Origin: Anseranas semipalmata
Lineage: Eukaryota; Chordata; Aves; Anseriformes; Anseranatidae
Length of the DNA stretch: 64,000 nucleotides
Direction of reading: 5' to 3'
Assembly: GCA_013399115.1 (NCBI GenBank)
Contig: VXAA01006433.1
Location: 1,886,376 to 1,950,375, forward strand
Under the pieces are notes generated by a model. That model had not been told where the DNA came from. It searched no databases and saw only the letters and a list, made by a program, of their open reading frames with translations. The position numbers and the translations under genes were made by a program. Below, piece by piece: positions 50,347 through 64,000 of this stretch. How positions within the stretch are numbered: the first letter of the stretch is position 1; each line of letters opens with the position of its first letter.

Positions 50347-53300
50347 TGCTTTCACCCTTCAAGGTCCGTGTTTATGCCAGTGGTGTAATAAGACGTGAAG
50401 GAAGTCCAGCCTTCCACATATTAAGCAAGCATGGCCAGCAGAATAGGTACTGCCACCTCATCCTCCCCCTCTTACAGTCTTTCCTTCACCAGAGAAACGC
50501 TTGTGCCAAAATGCGGGATATGACCCCTTAAAAAATATTTTAGTAGCAGGTTTATTTTTTAAACATGGTGACTAACAGTTGATTATCCTACACGTGGATG
50601 CTGTATTGCAGACCCCACCACTTCCAGCACTGTGACACGCTGCAGAGAGGACTCAACTAGTTGGTCCTAGAATTGGGACCACAATCAGAAAGCGAGCAAA
50701 CGGATTGGAAAAATGGACACATTTATATAATATACTGACTCACATCAATCAGTTGCACTTATTTATACTGTTTTATAGAACAGTAGTGAATGCATAGACC
50801 ATTAATACATTCTTATAGTAGAGTAATTTATAAAAACAACAAAATTTAGGAAAAGCTGTAATGCATTTACTACTAAATCTTTGCTGAGGGGGAAGAGACT
50901 GTTAAAATACTTCACCTTGCAAACAGTACTTAAATTTGACAAAATACAACCTAGAAAGGTTATTCTGTATCTTATCCTCCAGGGTCAATAATTCTATACT
51001 TGGAGCTTTCTCTGTACTGATTTGTGTTTCCATACAGTCTATATTTCAGATAGGCATGCACCTTGATGTTCTAACAAAATTGATGAATTTCTCCCACACA
51101 TTTATTGTTCTTATTTCTGACTACTGCAAGAAAAAATAACACCTTGTCTAGCTCTTAATGGAAAGTTTATCTATTAAAGATGATCACTTGTATGAGAAAC
51201 AGGTTGTGGAGCCAGGTAAGAGGACTGTTTTACAGACTACTCCAAACACATTTCTTTCAGGAATAGGAAATTTGAAGTAATATCAGGTTTATATCAACAA
51301 CACATCTGATGATTTTCTACAGCATCTTTCAGCAGAAGCTTTTCTTACATATTGACAGCTAGGAAGGTTGCCACTGCTTGCAAAGAAACGTGTCCCTCAG
51401 GAGTTTGTGGCATATTTCTTTAACCAGAAACTAAAAGACTGAGCAAAATATCCAGGTATACAATCTGTTTGTGTGTAATTCCTGCTGTTGCTTTTCTTCT
51501 CAGCCACGACTGTATTTTTTCTGAGCACTGATGTGTGGTCAGCCCTGTACACAAAGCAGAAGGCACTCTTGAAGAGCTCGCAATGGAAGCGATAAGTTAG
51601 GGAGATTGGTAATGATGTTTCTGGCTAGATACGAAAACATTCTCCCTGAGCTCTAAGCTGATCAAAACTGCGTAACTGTACTCATCCTACCTTTTGGTGT
51701 TGTGCTTATTAGCTTGTGCATAGTGCTAGCACAGTCACGTAGCTCACATCTTCAGAACATATGCCTAGCGTACACAGTGTGCCGTTCTCATGGGCTGACT
51801 GCTGATGTCCAGAGTAAAACTGCCAAGATACAGTGTCCAGAGATGGATAAAAATATATGGGAGCGAACACAATGCAGTTTGAAGTAGAAAAAATATACTC
51901 TCAATAGAACAGGAAAGAAGACATTGGGATAAAAGTACAAGGTATTTAATTTCACTGGTTTCAGATGCGAGATTTGTCATTTTATTCAGAAGAAGAGGTG
52001 GTCAAGAGTATTATTCAGAATATAATGTCTTCCTCCTGAACCTAGCCCATTTTCTTCATCTGCAGAACTGCCAGATTCTCTAACAGCCCTATATGCTTAG
52101 ATGGTATCTTTTAACACTAACAAGCTCTGTTAATATAGACTGGGTCAGCACTGCAGAAATCTTTACATTAAGACGTTCTGTGAAAGCCAATGGGGAATAA
52201 GGAACAAAAAAAGACATAAGTCACTCCAAACATGCATGATCAGTAAAAAAGATCAATAGAGAGGCAAAACTTGATGCAATTGACAATGCTACCACTGTAG
52301 TCCTTCAAGGAAAAATCCCCAGGAACAGGCAAATAGTGCAGCCTACAGCAAAGTGTATCAATAGTGATAGAAAAGAAGATAGCAAAGTGTAGCAGGAAGA
52401 AATTAAGAAAACTTTGTGCATAATATTAGGGAAAACTTACTAAACAACACAATGCTGTCAGCTGAGAAGCTTCCTAGGGACTATTGTGAGACCTTCTAAA
52501 ACAAACTGAGGAAGAACCCCAGGAAGCATACTGTAGCAGCAATCCTACATTACAGGAGGATATTGGATACCTTTTCCTGGTATCCATCTTCTAAAGTAAA
52601 CAACAAAAGAGTAGGGAGAGCTCAAGAGACAGCAAATACAGTTTTTCACAGGTTCATAAGGTATGCCTACATCCTAAATCTATAATTTTTTAAATCACCC
52701 TGTAAGACATATGCCCCAAGTAGTCCTTATGTTTTAGGGATGAAAATTCCCTTTAGTTTGCTTTGGAGCATGTCTCACCTAATCCACATACGGGCTCTGT
52801 TGGGACACAAGTCTAGGCATTTCTTCATCGATTTCTCTTGAAGGATTCAATCCGGACCGTGGTTTTCAGACACCTTAGACTAAGGTCAAAGAAAGAGGAA
52901 AAATGGTTGCAATGACTCCTCCATCACTTTCGGTTCTGTGCATCTCCTGGTAGGTGCGAGAGGAAAGATCTCACTGAAATTTGACTTGCTTATCCCACTT
53001 CCAAATTTGTGTTTATTCTCTCTTCCTCCAAAAAGTAAATCTAAATGGCTTTGATGGAAGTGACGGAGCACCCTCATGTAGAATACTGTCTGCCTTGGTA
53101 AATATGATACTGTCTTGAGAGATACAGGCTCACTTTCCCTTCTACTACAGTAATCTAGGATAACCGCTAATTTATTTGCACATAGAGAGTGTAGATATTA
53201 TCACCTATTTATTCATCAGTCCTTAAAAGCTGTTTTATGCTAAGCTGAACAGCTTAATGTAGCAAGCCTGCTGGACTCAAGTGAAAGAAAGCATTCCTGG

Positions 53301-54904
53301 CAATCTAAGGAAGGCTCTGGAGTTTCTAAAAGGGACACATTCAAGTCACTGCTCCTTTCTTATTGGGATCTTAATAGGTATTGCACTGTCTTCTGTGCAG
53401 TGAGCTCTCCTGAATCCCATCTCAGGCACCATGTGCAAACTGCAGGTGTTTAATTCAAAGCTGTGATATGGATAATTTCTGCACTGTCTCTTCATAACTT
53501 GAAATTTTCCAGAAATGTAGAAAAATGCCTTACTGCTTTTAGTTAAAATGTTATTCTTAAACTGAAGAAGTGAGCAAAACCTCTATTTGTGTAGGTTTTC
53601 TTGCTTGACCAAAATTGATTACTTCTTTTCCAGTTAAGTATTTTGAAGAGGAACCTGAACCAGATGAATTATGCAGTAGCCCACGTTTTCATCAAAGCCA
53701 AGGAAAGATTAAAATGTCTTGTAGCCTCTACGTGCCTATACAACAACAACCAAAACCCTGAAATGTGGCTACCCCAGAAACTCCTAAAGAACTTCTGACC
53801 AGGATGTAGGTTTGTTTTGCCTTCCAGATTCATTTCTGTTTTGAATATTATTTTAGCCCATTTCCTATGAAAAATCAAGCTTCCTATGATGCTGTTGCCT
53901 CAGCTATACATCAGTCCCTCTGTAATAACTGTTCAACCATTCTGTGCACTGCAGCTGAATCTAAAAGACCTGGTGATCTCAAGGATAATTAGATTTCTAT
54001 TAAATGATTGTAGTGGGTAAGACAGAAATCAGGACATAGAAGGCATATTCCTAGTAGAGGAGGCTTATTAATACCTGCTTACAGACCAGTTTATCTCAAC
54101 ACTAACATCCTTCAGTGCATTCAGAGAATATCAGAGGTACAGGACAAGTCAGTTAAAGGGACTGCTGGTTTGCATTATCAGGATTACAATTCTGATATCT
54201 AAACAGGACAAAGCTGAATTTCCTTTACATTTATCAGCTTTTTTGACATGAATTAAAAATAAAGTCTAGTTGTTGATCTGAACTGGACAAGACAATCCAA
54301 TCCATCAAAACAAAAGAAAGATACAAAAATATTACATTTTTTATTTTTACCATATTAGTCTTGTTATTCCACCAAAAATATAATTTGTAGTTCATTGAAA
54401 GAATATTACAAACCTCACCAGAAGGCAAATTTCTGCAAAGTGGTATTCTTGGTCACCATAAATACGAAGTTCGGTATTTTAGATTCATTCCTTCCCCAGT
54501 TGTTCAACATTAAGTATTAAAAACAGCAGCACTGAACCTCGACTCTAAGCAAGCAGAGTAACAGATCCCACCCAATATTCACAGAAATGTTTTGTTAAAT
54601 AAAATGTGGAGTTTAAATTTCCCAGTCCCAGTGCTAACATCTGAGTTAAAAACTAGACAATTTTAAATGGAAACATTCTAGAAGTACATTATACAATCTA
54701 AGATTCAAATTGATAAGGCCTTTGGATTGTTCTGCTACCAGGGATTTTGGACAGGCAGCTCTCAGCAAGGTGGGAACTGATGGCCACCAGTAGATCCTGG
54801 AAAGTTGCCTGCAACTGCTTAATTTCCTGTTTCGCGTACAAATAGAGTATGTTTTTCTTAAAAAACAGACAGACAAACAAAAAAAAGAAACACTGAAGTG
54901 CAGT
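50347..54904. other. Non-coding, no gene recognised
   Basis: AT-rich sequence with only short, unconvincing frames. A segment near 52250-52600 rich in GAAGAAATTAAGAAAAC-type sequence could be a very old repeat, but I cannot assign it. Confidence 0.45.
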
Positions 54905-55062
54905 TGGGCAGCAGAAAGGAAGGCCATCTTTATCCCTGGTCCTGGCTGCTGTACTTTGGACTGTGTGGACATCTCCAGGAGGAAGAGAAAGCCTGGTGGG
55001 ACTTGATGGCTGGACTTTATGATCTTGAAGGTTTTTTCCAATCTAACCGATTCTGTGATTTT
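54905..55062 (+). mobile_element. Diverged CR1 3' end
   Basis: TGGTGGGACTTGATGGCTGG through GATCTTGAAGGTTTTTTCCA to CTAACCGATTCTGTGAT follows the CR1 3'UTR pattern (GGACTTGATGATCTTGAAGGTCTTTTCCAACC in typical copies) with many differences. The upstream limit is uncertain. Confidence 0.8.
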
Positions 55063-58000
55063 AACAGAGAAGATTGTGAAGTGTGATTCAAAACTAACTC
55101 AAAAATTGATGTTTCCAGGACTCGAAGACTAATTCCATGACTACACAACTACAACTAACTCCAAGCTACACAAGGGTTAAGCAATGGGATGAACCAGAGT
55201 CTGGCATGCAACTCCAGCATCTATCCCAACCCAACAAGGAGTTTAACATTAGTCTTTTCCTTGCCTTGAGTGATCATAATATTGAGATTAGCCAACGGAC
55301 AAAATTTCATCAATTTTAAAAGAAAGTAAGGTGCAATTTAGTTAGTGATTGCTGTATATAACTGTTTCAATCATCTAAATTAAAGAGGACCAGGCTAACA
55401 CACCAGATAACCCTTCAGTGGTGTCACAGCAACAAAGGTAACATTATCTGTTATGAATCTTTCCACAAAGCTGATTAGCATTTTGTTAGCTTAATGAGTG
55501 GAAAACAACACAGGCGTTAGGCTTCTCCCTGGCACGCTGTTTGCTCGAGAAACTGAAGGACTGGGTTTCACTCATCGCTTGCTTCACGTTGTGTCACTCT
55601 CAAAATGTCCCTGTCTCCAGCCGATTAGGAGTTAGATTCAGCAGCTCTCTTCAGCTGCTACTGTACTTTCATCTTAAAAACAAAACAAACAAACAAAAAA
55701 ACATGAACAAACCAAAAAAAACCACCTTTTTCTTTCCTTTTGTTTATGAATATCTTACTGCTTTTCTTTGCTTTTAAACTAAGGAGGCTCCCAACTAAGA
55801 ATATGTTTTAACAATCTGTAATAGAATAAAAATAAGAGGCAGGTTTTGTAATTCTGTCCAAATCAAAAAATAAACTCCTGGAAATAGAGTTTTGTTTCTT
55901 ACAGGCGACACTAACTTCCTGATACATGAGAAAACACAGAACACGTCTACATGGCCTACAACCAGGAGTCATACACTCGTTTCTCCTGTGTTTATATCTG
56001 GAGGCTGTTTAGACATATTTATGCGTAAACTTTGACATTCTTGTCTCTCAGCAAGATTTAGTGGCACTAGTTTCTGCTATCTTATCTGAGTTTCAGAATG
56101 GAGTTGGTTTGAACGCCCTGAACCAAGGGATACAGCAGATTTAGCATGTGCTCACGTAGACCATGGCCTCACAATGCACCATCTGCCCCATAGTATATGA
56201 AATAAATATAATTTCTGAAAAAAAAAAAAAAAAAGATAATCAAGATATATTATAAAAAACATCCTGAACATCTTTACATTTTTCTCCTCAAAGTGTCACT
56301 TAAGTGAAGGGTTAAAGCTAGTTCATTATGTCATTCATATATTCTCTTTACTACAAACTGAATTTCCTCAGTTTCTAAATACGTGGCTCTAGGATGACTA
56401 TAACCCCCATACAAGGTATTTCACTTTAAATACATACTCTTAGTCATACATTTTATTGGACTTTTGGAAGCACTAGATACCAAATTGTTGTGCTATTGCA
56501 TTAAAAGTGTAGATATATTTCAATCTTATCTGAAAAAACACAGCATAAAGTTCAACTTGGAAAAATGTGCACTGCCACCTAAGTATTAATGGGTTAAAAC
56601 TCCTAAGCAATAAGTCCCATTAAGCAACATACGGTCATTCACTGTGGATGTAAACACACTGGAGAAGTCAGCTTCTCCTCTGACGAAGTTCATCCTTGCC
56701 TCTGCCATTGTACTGGGACAGGCCAGAGGAAGGAGGCTCACCAATGCAGGATATTCTCCTGGCCCACTGGAGGCAAAAACGAGAAGCATACCGTGAGGCT
56801 CTACTTTATGTTGAGCCAGCCTTTTTTCCCTTGGTTTCAGAAAAAAAAAAAAAANAAAAAAAAAAAATGATTGCACACCTCTTGCCTATAAAGTACCACA
56901 AAGCCCAGCTACACAGTGCTATAAAGCTCCCATCATGTACCCATTCCTGTACTGCGGTCTCTGAAGAGTTACTAGTAGTAACTAGCTTGTTGCAACTAGA
57001 AGAACCAAAGTGCTTCGGGTAAGGAGAAAATGCAGTTTGGGAATACCTAGGATGGTTAAGGAACACGCTCAGTAGTAACAGCGGCAGCTGAAAGCTCAAG
57101 AGAAATCCCTGGCCATGGGACCCCCCCATGCCTCACGGGGAACAGCAAGTCCAACTTTCAAACACACATAATGAACAACAGAAGCAATCAGCAGATGCTT
57201 GCAGATAGAAGACAAAAAAAAAGCAGCCAGCCTTAGAGGAAAACACTTCAGGGTCCATATTTTACCACCCTGGAATGCTCAACTTTGTGGTTCCCACTTC
57301 CTTATCAAGGCACAAAAACCAGCAACAGTACCCAAAATTGCTGATGGAAACCACCAGGTTCTCACACTTGTACAACCGAAGATGCAGACTACATCAGAGA
57401 GCTCAAACCTTCCTTCTTTGCTGTTCCCCTGCTGAGGGGCTGGTTGGAAGAAACCCACTCCCACATCCTCTCCAGTGGGAAGAGCAGCAGAAAGGCCCCG
57501 TCACTGCTCTCGCTGCAGAGCTTTGTGTGACTGCGGAAACTGACCTTGTTCTCCGTCTGTCTGTCCCCCTCCTCCTGCAGTAACCCCTCAGGTTCATTCT
57601 GCCTGTCCACTGGGCTTTTTGTTTTATTTCCATCATCTTCCTCTCTCTCATATTCATCTCCTACTCCCGCAGCCAAGTCCCAGTGCTCCTCTTCTTCAGG
57701 TCAGCCTCAAGCACAGTGAGCTCCTTCGCCATCAAAACCATAAAAAGACCTTAAATCTACATAATAACAGAACAAATATAGAAGCACTCTATGCACAGTG
57801 TTTTATTTTCCTAGATATCAGCTACAGTAAAATGAAATTAAGGTTGAGTTTATCCTGGTCATTCATGGTTCTAGAAATACCTGGTCATCACCAAAAACAA
57901 GTATTGTGAAGTCAGGAAATTCTCAAATGATTATTCCTCACAAACATAAGCCAAACATGCTGGATCTGGAGAAGCAGAATTAAAGCGCTCTAAATAACCT

Positions 58001-61000
58001 TAACTCTTCATTGTAATGACATAATAACCGTAATCGGTCCCAATGCACATAAAAACTGCTTTTAGAGACGTTAGATTTTTAGTTTTATTTTTTATTTCTC
58101 CCTATTCTTATATTTTCACTTCCCTGCTATTAGTAACTTATATTGCTACCAGTCATTTGGAACAAATAGAAAACCTGATCTCAAGAACTACAGCTCAAAG
58201 CTCTTTAAAAATAATTCTACCTTGAATTATAGTCAAGTTGTTCAAATTCTGTATTTACAGTAAGCGCTGCCATTCCAGGGAGAAGAGAGCATTGTACCAG
58301 CACCGAAATCTCTGCCGCAAGGACAAAACTACTTAGTCTTAACTGTGGACCCGTCTTCATAGCTCTTTATTTCCTCTTCCAATCTTAATTTGTTTCCTTG
58401 TCCTTCCAATCCTGAAATAGACTTCGTTAACTGCAGCTGAACGGATAGCTGGCCCAGAACACCAGCCCACAAGGAGATTCCCTCCAGGAAAGGAACCACA
58501 GTGTTCTCCATGTCCTGACCTGCACACCTCAGCTTTTGTGAGACATTCATCCAGAAGCTCATCCACCCGCCCCCTTCCACCTCTTGCTCATCTGGCAGCG
58601 TGCTGACAAATCCCATATTTCTGCACGGGACCCACAGCTTTTCCAGCATCCCAGGTGCCAAACGCAGCTGACAGGCTGTGCCTGGCACGTGGAGTCCTGG
58701 AAGGGCGAAGATCTGGGCTCCTGCCCGTGCTCCGTGCTGCGAGAAGTCCTGCTGCAGGGTGCAGGAGGCTGCCCCATCGGTTCACTTAATGCAGGGTGTA
58801 TCGCGACTTGACGGCAGCACGGCCGCGCTGCGTGGCTGCACAGGTGCCCGTGCATTTGCAGTGCAGCAATGGTACAGTAAGCTCCTGGAGTACGAAGCAT
58901 GGCACGACTGCTGGATGGGATGGATTTACACGGAGCATCAGAGAAAACCTGCAAGTGTGAGAAGGGCTAAATTGCAGAAAAGAGATTCTGAGAGGGTGAA
59001 ACGTGACTCTCATGGACTTAACACCAGTGATGCTCTGGTTTTGTACACGTACACCCATTTTTATCTCTAACTCTGATCAATTCTTTAACTACCTAAGGAG
59101 ACCACAAACTACAGCTACAAACAGGGTGGGTAACGGAGAGAATGAAAATGAAACAGGAACAATGGGTGGGGCCAGGGGAAATACATGCAAACATATTTAA
59201 GGTTCAAAGTAAAGATAGGCTATTCTGGTGAAAGGTCCAAAACAGGCTGTTTGGAAATCAAGGCCGGGGGGAATGCATAAGAGTCACGTAAATGGGAACT
59301 TTCCCTGTGATCTGGTAAAAATTTCAAGGCCAATATTTTTGCTTTATAACAGGGCATAGCAAAGTGGTGAGTTATAGATAGGCAGGCAGAAATCAAGACG
59401 AGAGACTGATTAACAGAGAAAATGCACTGTCCTGTGAAGTACACCTGCTTTTAGATAGCCAGTTATCACAGCAAATTCGTGATAAAGGCAAACAAACCCT
59501 TCCTTTTTCCTTCCTGCACTTGGCTTCAGACGAGTACCTGTGAAAGAACCGAAGCGGCCATCTCCCCTGAGCACCAAAACAGCTTGCCCGGTTTCTGACA
59601 AAGATGCAACCCATACATTTGGAACTTCATCTCTTGTCGCAAAACCATTCAACATAAAATAGCACAGATCCTTTCCTTATTGCAACTATTTCCCAGAAGT
59701 GCCCAGGAATGCCACGTCTCAGTCAGTACTTGAGCCAAATGCGGTTTACATGTCACCCAGGGACCACGAGCTGAGAATCCCCGGCACCCCAGCGCCGGTT
59801 ACTGCCCAGTGCCCCTGTCCCAAGCCGTGCCACACGAGCAGCTCCTGCCACTCCTCAGGGGAACGTATGTTTTGCTGGTGAAGTGTTGATTCAGGATAAC
59901 AGTTTCAACAGTACAGAAGGAAGCCGATGCACTTAGCGGAGTTGCACCTCTCTGGGTCCTGATGCCCTAAATGTCCAGACCAGAGCGGTTTCTGCTGGGC
60001 TTTCTGTTTGACCCACAGCTCTGAGTTCCCTTCTTGCAGAAACCAAGGCTCAGGAAGCAAAACAGAAAGGCGGGACTGATCAGCACATCCAAATCTACCA
60101 ACTGAGCATTTGGGCTCCACTGATTTTTGTGTTTCGCTTCCCTGCCAGTTACGCTACAATACAGGCCACAAAGAGCGCTCACAGCACATCTCTGGTATGT
60201 AGATCTCAGAGCTCTTCACAGTGGCAGAGCAATACTTTCCATGTTACAAATGGAAATTGAGACTCGGATTTTGGTTGCCCTGTGTTTGGGAAGCCTGGGG
60301 TATCTTGTGGTCTCATAGACATCAGTCAAACTGACTTGCTGAATGGTTTTTAAACAGGATCCATAACCTTTCTGTGCCCCAGTCAACCTGCAAATAAACT
60401 GTGAAAAATATCAGCCACCAGCTCCACAGAAGTGGGTTAAAAGATGCGACACAGCTGCAAGCTGAGTTTTGTTTGGCATCTTGATGCCCTACCTAAGCTA
60501 AGCCTAGCCCCATCCACCTTGATGCATACGCCTCATTCAGGATGATAGAAGTCCCAGACTGCTGAAACCAGCATTTCTGGAGCTGTCTGCAGCTTCAGAC
60601 TGCCCCCACTCCTCAGATCACTTCTAGTACTCTATTACACATGAATAAGATGCAGGTGTACAATGCCTACAGCATCAAGGAAAACACCAAAATAAACCAA
60701 GTGAAATGTTGGGCCGAATGTATTTCATGACACATATCTCACTGAAATTAAGAGGGATGGAATTGCATCCGTGTGCTCCAAGATGACCAGAGGGTAGCAT
60801 TTACCTTTCCGAAACAGGCTTTGGAGTTTTACGTGGTGGCTGTTTCTGATTCTCACTGCAAGGGCATGTTACACACAGCAAGTCTGCAAGGTGACGGTGA
60901 CAAAATTAAAGTAGCCAGGAGAAACACACCTCTGTTTCTACACCTCACATAATATATATATTTTAAATGGAAGTGCAGCTTTATCTCAGTTTTCAAGCTA

Positions 61001-64000
61001 TTTCTGCTTATGAGGCATTGTCTTGTACTACAGCTTGTTATGAATATTCTTTTCTGCTTAAGACCTCTTAACTCTGTTTGAAAAACATGCTGTAAATTTT
61101 TTGGCTTAACTGTCAGGCAAAATTACATTCATTATAGGTAAAAATTTCATCCCTTAAAAAGGCCAAAACAAAGTGTCATTGAATTTCACACAAAGTAGAT
61201 GCTATATGCAGTATAGGTGGAGAAAAACCTTAAAATAATATACTTTGGTTTTTTTATTATTATTATTATTTTTTTTTCTCATCTATACAAGCACCATTGG
61301 AAAAAAATATCATTTTTTGAATGTCTGTAAAATAACAAACTTCCTAGGTTTATAACATGGTGACAACTCTGCCCAATGATAATGCTAGAATAGAGTTACT
61401 TGGTAGGACTGCTGACACAACTTTAACTACAGGCACTGGAAAACGCTGCTGTGATCCTTTTTTAATTTCCGACTGCAAAGATGCAGGAATGAACAAACAG
61501 TTAAGTGCCCGATTACCTCACAGAACCCCAGGTCCCACCTGTGAGCGTCTGCCTGTCACAGCACCTTGCCAACACACAGCACGGGTTACACCAGCTACCT
61601 ACAGCTAAAGCAGACTCGAGGTGATTCAAAACCTATGTACAGCCGCCCCCCCCCTTTTTTAAAGGCAAGGGGTGAGTCCCGTACATATTAAAGACCCTAT
61701 ATAAGCTATTTTAAACAATGTTATGAAACATGACATTTTAACAGTGCAAATTAATAAAATGAAAAGAGAATACCAAATATTAACAGTACGTATTTTAATA
61801 AGATCGCTTTAAAATGAAAATTTGTAATACCTCAGTCTTTTCAATTTCCACTATGCAGAACTCCATTATTTATACAGAGATAATTAACAAGGTATTCAGC
61901 AAGTATTTGAAAATTAAAAAGCTTATTGATAATTAGAAGTAAAGGAAAAGTACCTACTAGTGATAATACAATATATCAGATTTTGGTCTTCTTACCAATA
62001 ACAGCCCGGACACATACTGACTGAGCACTGCAGATTATTATTATTGTTTTTGATCTATACTGACAGCATGAGGCAAAAATCAACTCTCAAATTGAACACA
62101 TTTATACAGAAGCCAGTTAGCACCTTAACCTGATGCAACAGCATGCCTCCATCCTTACTATGGAACATACCCAAACATGCAAAGTAGTCTGAGAAATATA
62201 TCTGTGCTCATACTGCATGCGTTATTGGCACACCATCTACTAGTCAAAAAATAATGCAGGAAAGCGTTACAAAAATATATCCATACTCTATTAAAAAATA
62301 CTATACATGAACTTCTGATTGAATGATATTGTATATAACATACACAGTCACCTAACTAACACTGCATTCAGAAAGGCAGTCAGATTTTCTGCCATCATCT
62401 TTAGCATCTCCTCAAATTTGTGAAGTTTCGCCCCACATCTGCGCACCTTTAAAAAGTAGATACATAGATACAGACAATTCTGTATTTGAAAGCCAAGCAA
62501 GAGTTTGAGGTTTAGTAAAAAAAAGTACTTCTAGCTTCATTAAAATGTAGAATACAGTTGCAAAAATATTTTGCATTCTACCACCTCCGTTTGCATTTAA
62601 AAATTAAGATTGAGCCATCAGTAAAGGTTTGAAGGCATCATATCTGGGTTACTAGAGTGCTGTAGTTACAACACTGAAAGCCACATTTTTTTTCTTCTCT
62701 GGCTGTAATGCTGAGCTTTTTGCATTGTATTAATATTAACCATTTTCATCTTGGGTTAAAAAAAAGAATCGAGAATTAGTGTCACCAATGCCTGCCTGCC
62801 TGCCTGCTGAAACTGCTAATTAGATTCCAGGAAGCCACCAGTCACTCCAAGTGTTGTACAGAGAACAAAGAATAGCACAGAGGCTTGTATTCTGTGCATT
62901 ACCACTGGCACAAATATTTGCCCTCAATTTATAATAAGCTGTAGCTTTAACCAGATGTTCACCAGAAGTTAACCAGATGTTCTGGTAATAGCATGCCAAA
63001 TTGTATTCACACAAATATTTAGTAATGGATTAGCATTAAAAGGCAAACCTAAAATTTCAAACATTCTCATTTTGCTTTAATTTATTACTTAAACTAATTT
63101 ATGTAAGCAATAAAACTAATTGACAACAAAACTTTGCTGGTTAGTTTCTGAAGAATGCAGAAAAATGAATACTCCTGTGCGAGTTCGGTGCCACATCCAC
63201 CTGGAAACCTGCACCGGCTGCATACGATTTCTGTTCAAGGCAGAAACTTTGCTTCTTCAAGCAACCAGCCTTCACTCAAAACACGTTCAACACCCCAGCA
63301 AGTAACTTCATAACACTACCCAAAACACTATCCATAAAGCCAATCCCTGTTGATACAAGTTTTAATTAATCCCTCTGATATCTGTTTAATAAATACGAAG
63401 GGGCATGCGTGAGAGAGCTTGCAGGTGCGAGGAAGGAGTGTTGTTATTTAGTTCCCTTCTGCTCAGCAACTTTGTAATCCATTTACTGCTTCCATTCACA
63501 CCTCTAACCCCTGCGCCTTGTTTAGCTGGAAACTGCTGTGAGAATGAAGAATGTAAACAGCCTTTTACTGTCCAAAAGGATAGCAGTGTGGAAGAAATGT
63601 GTGCCTTATCTCAGGACTGCAGCTCGGTACTTCATTGCTATGATAAAGTGTTGGAGCAAAAAACATTACAAGACAAGCACAATCCAAAAACGGATTAGAA
63701 TTTGACATAAGCTTCCTCAAAAACTAATCAATCAATTCACGCTGTAATATTAGAATCCAGTTCTTAAGGAGGGTGTTTAATCCCTTCAGGGTTTATTACA
63801 CACTCCCTACTGACTACAGTGACAAACTTTTAGATGGAAGGCAGCTGGGGAAGAGAGGCATAACTTTTGCGGCACGAATCAGAGGTAATTACGGGAGTAC
63901 TTAGGCTCCTGAAAAAAACAATTCCGAAATAACGTTATGCTTCTGAAAACGCAGACTGCCAAACTCTCTGAAAACAGACAAACCGTGTGTGCAGCTCTCC
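55063..64000. other. Non-coding to the window end, no gene recognised
   Basis: AT-rich, with no frame that resembles a known family. The region contains an A/C-rich stretch near 55676-55701 (AAAC repeats), A runs at 56218-56234 and 56841-56867 (the latter with an N at 56855), a TTATTATTATTATTA run near 61252-61272, a CCTGCCTG run at 62789-62807, and a moderately GC-rich patch at about 58640-58860. A frame of 97 codons at 63405-63698 begins with a hydrophobic stretch but has no recognised homology, no splice context and no neighbouring exon. Confidence 0.45.
56841..56867. repeat. Poly(A) run with an ambiguous base
   Basis: Fourteen A, an N at 56855, then twelve A. It has the same form as the run at 11041, so it is likely an assembly effect. 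Confidence 0.9.

Noticed and set aside
60805..60855. A 51-nt exon-like stretch on the - strand (TGCAG acceptor, GGTAAAT donor, frame ENQKQPPRKTPKPVSE)
   Set aside because: Such a short open stretch with splice-like ends is likely by chance, and no neighbouring exon or family match is seen.
63405..63698. A 97-codon + strand frame with a hydrophobic N-terminal segment and several Cys
   Set aside because: No homology recognised, no splice or promoter context, and length within chance expectation for 64 kb.

Overview
The window is nuclear vertebrate DNA, almost certainly from a bird. Spliced genes with vertebrate-specific products sit in long AT-rich non-coding DNA. All five interspersed repeats recognised are CR1 non-LTR retrotransposon pieces, several ending in the CR1 octamer (ATTCTGTG on the sense strand), which is typical of avian genomes. 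I cannot name the species.

Layout: positions 1-8680 hold the 3' end of SPOPL on the + strand: intron, three coding exons (2076-2218, 2303-2356, 4459-4603) and a long 3'UTR with several poly(A) signals. Positions 8681-26600 are intergenic. At 9471-10265 there is an unusual retroposed chimera on the - strand: the 5'UTR and first 64 codons of an MTA3-like mRNA joined to the 3' end of a CR1 element. GC-rich, CpG-rich blocks lie at about 24840-25010 and 25860-26290. NXPH2 follows on the - strand, tail to tail with SPOPL; its large last coding exon is at 28590-29333, with a presumed 3'UTR reaching down to about 26613. From 29334 to 64000 I find no supportable coding exon. This is presumably NXPH2 intron 1 and/or upstream intergenic DNA, with CR1 pieces at 41292-41685, 49225-49785, 50103-50346 and 54905-55062, short minisatellites at 31523, 43599 and 44692, and a CpG-rich block at 40370-40560.

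The convergent SPOPL-NXPH2 order matches the human chromosome 2q22 arrangement, as I know it. The two genes are not functionally linked: SPOPL is a substrate adaptor for the CUL3 ubiquitin ligase, and NXPH2 is a secreted neurexin ligand. The most notable item is the MTA3-CR1 chimera. It points either to CR1 reverse transcriptase switching template onto a cellular mRNA, or to retroposition of a transcript that spliced from MTA3 into a CR1 copy.
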